Of a DNA stretch of 5,713 bases, positions 5,583 to 5,713 are shown piece by piece. This stretch comes from Prevotella sp. GTDB taxonomy: Bacteria > Bacteroidota > Bacteroidia > Bacteroidales > Dysgonomonadaceae. The DNA lies in assembly GCA_031260865.1 (NCBI GenBank), contig JAISKQ010000219.1, positions 1-5,713 of the forward strand. Reading direction: 5' to 3'. Every line of letters begins with the position of its first letter. Within the stretch, counting starts at the first letter, position 1. The notes under the pieces are model-generated. The model saw nothing but the letters and a program-made list of their open reading frames with translations, did not search any database and was not told where the DNA came from. The position numbers were made by a program, and so were the translations under genes.

Positions 5583-5713
5583 TTTATTCGGCCTAATTTT
5601 TAGAGCTATTTTTAGGATAATTTGTTCTTCCGCGAAGCGATAATAGCGGGCTATTTGAGCTGAGTGAAAGGATAAATTAGACAAAAAGAGCCTAAAAATG
5701 GACGAAAAAAGAG
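5583..5713. repeat. Long imperfect palindromic element (hairpin- or MITE-like), running off the right edge
   Basis: The sequence is symmetric about 5648/5649, with arms of roughly 5583-5647 and 5650-5711. The inner 30-position block (5618-5647 against 5650-5679) needs no gaps: 21 positions are Watson-Crick pairs and 3 more are G-U in RNA. Its ends are perfect: AATAGC/GCTATT at the centre and TAATTT/AAATTA at the outside. The outer part aligns with a few small gaps, for example TTCGGCC against GGACGAA, and ATTTTTAG against CTAAAAAT. No protein is encoded. It could be a miniature inverted-repeat transposable element, a REP-like extragenic element, or a large structured 3' end of the tyrA transcript. 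The right arm reaches the window edge, so full extent and target-site duplications cannot be seen. Confidence 0.6.

Noticed and set aside
5698..5713. ATG beginning a possible gene at the right edge (MDEKR)
   Set aside because: It lies inside the right arm of the palindrome, only five codons are visible, and nothing upstream resembles a promoter.
1..5713. CRISPR array, tRNA/rRNA genes, toxin-antitoxin or phage-defence genes
   Set aside because: No regularly spaced direct repeats, no tRNA-like cloverleaf sequences, and every substantial ORF is accounted for by a recognised family.

Overview
The window is an ordinary chromosomal stretch of a Bacteroidota bacterium, most likely order Bacteroidales (Dysgonomonas/Parabacteroides/Tannerella-like; genus not determinable by eye). 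The evidence is a secreted protease with a type IX secretion (T9SS) C-terminal sorting domain, a TyrA of the short Bacteroidales type, absence of convincing Shine-Dalgarno sites, and matches to the Bacteroidetes TAnnTTTG -7 promoter box upstream of the transcription units.

Layout. Positions 1-33 hold a dispersed intergenic repeat of the 'CGTCATTGCGAG...GAAGCAATCC' kind. On the minus strand, from 3578 down to 86, lies a compact apparent operon: aroK (shikimate kinase), then a lysyl-endopeptidase-like secreted serine protease whose ATG overlaps the aroK stop, then radA (recombination/repair ATPase) after a 20-nt gap. A 168-nt divergent region (3579-3746) carries a promoter candidate for each direction and an operator-like dyad. 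On the plus strand follow a HAD-family phosphatase/phosphomutase (3747-4385), a 271-nt intergenic region with hairpins, a perfect -7 box and two tiny ORFs leading into tyrA, and tyrA itself (prephenate dehydrogenase, 4657-5439). The last 274 nt contain no gene but do contain a long, nearly symmetrical imperfect palindrome running to the window edge, with a decayed partial copy of one arm about 180 nt upstream.

How the genes relate. aroK and tyrA both serve aromatic amino-acid synthesis (shikimate to chorismate; prephenate to tyrosine) but sit in separate, opposite transcription units. The protease and radA have no evident functional link to aroK; shared transcription is suggested only by spacing. 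The HAD enzyme's substrate cannot be told from sequence.

I found no clearly new biological system. The observations most worth checking are the non-coding palindromic element at the right edge, the tyrA leader region, and the translationally coupled T9SS protease inside a housekeeping operon.
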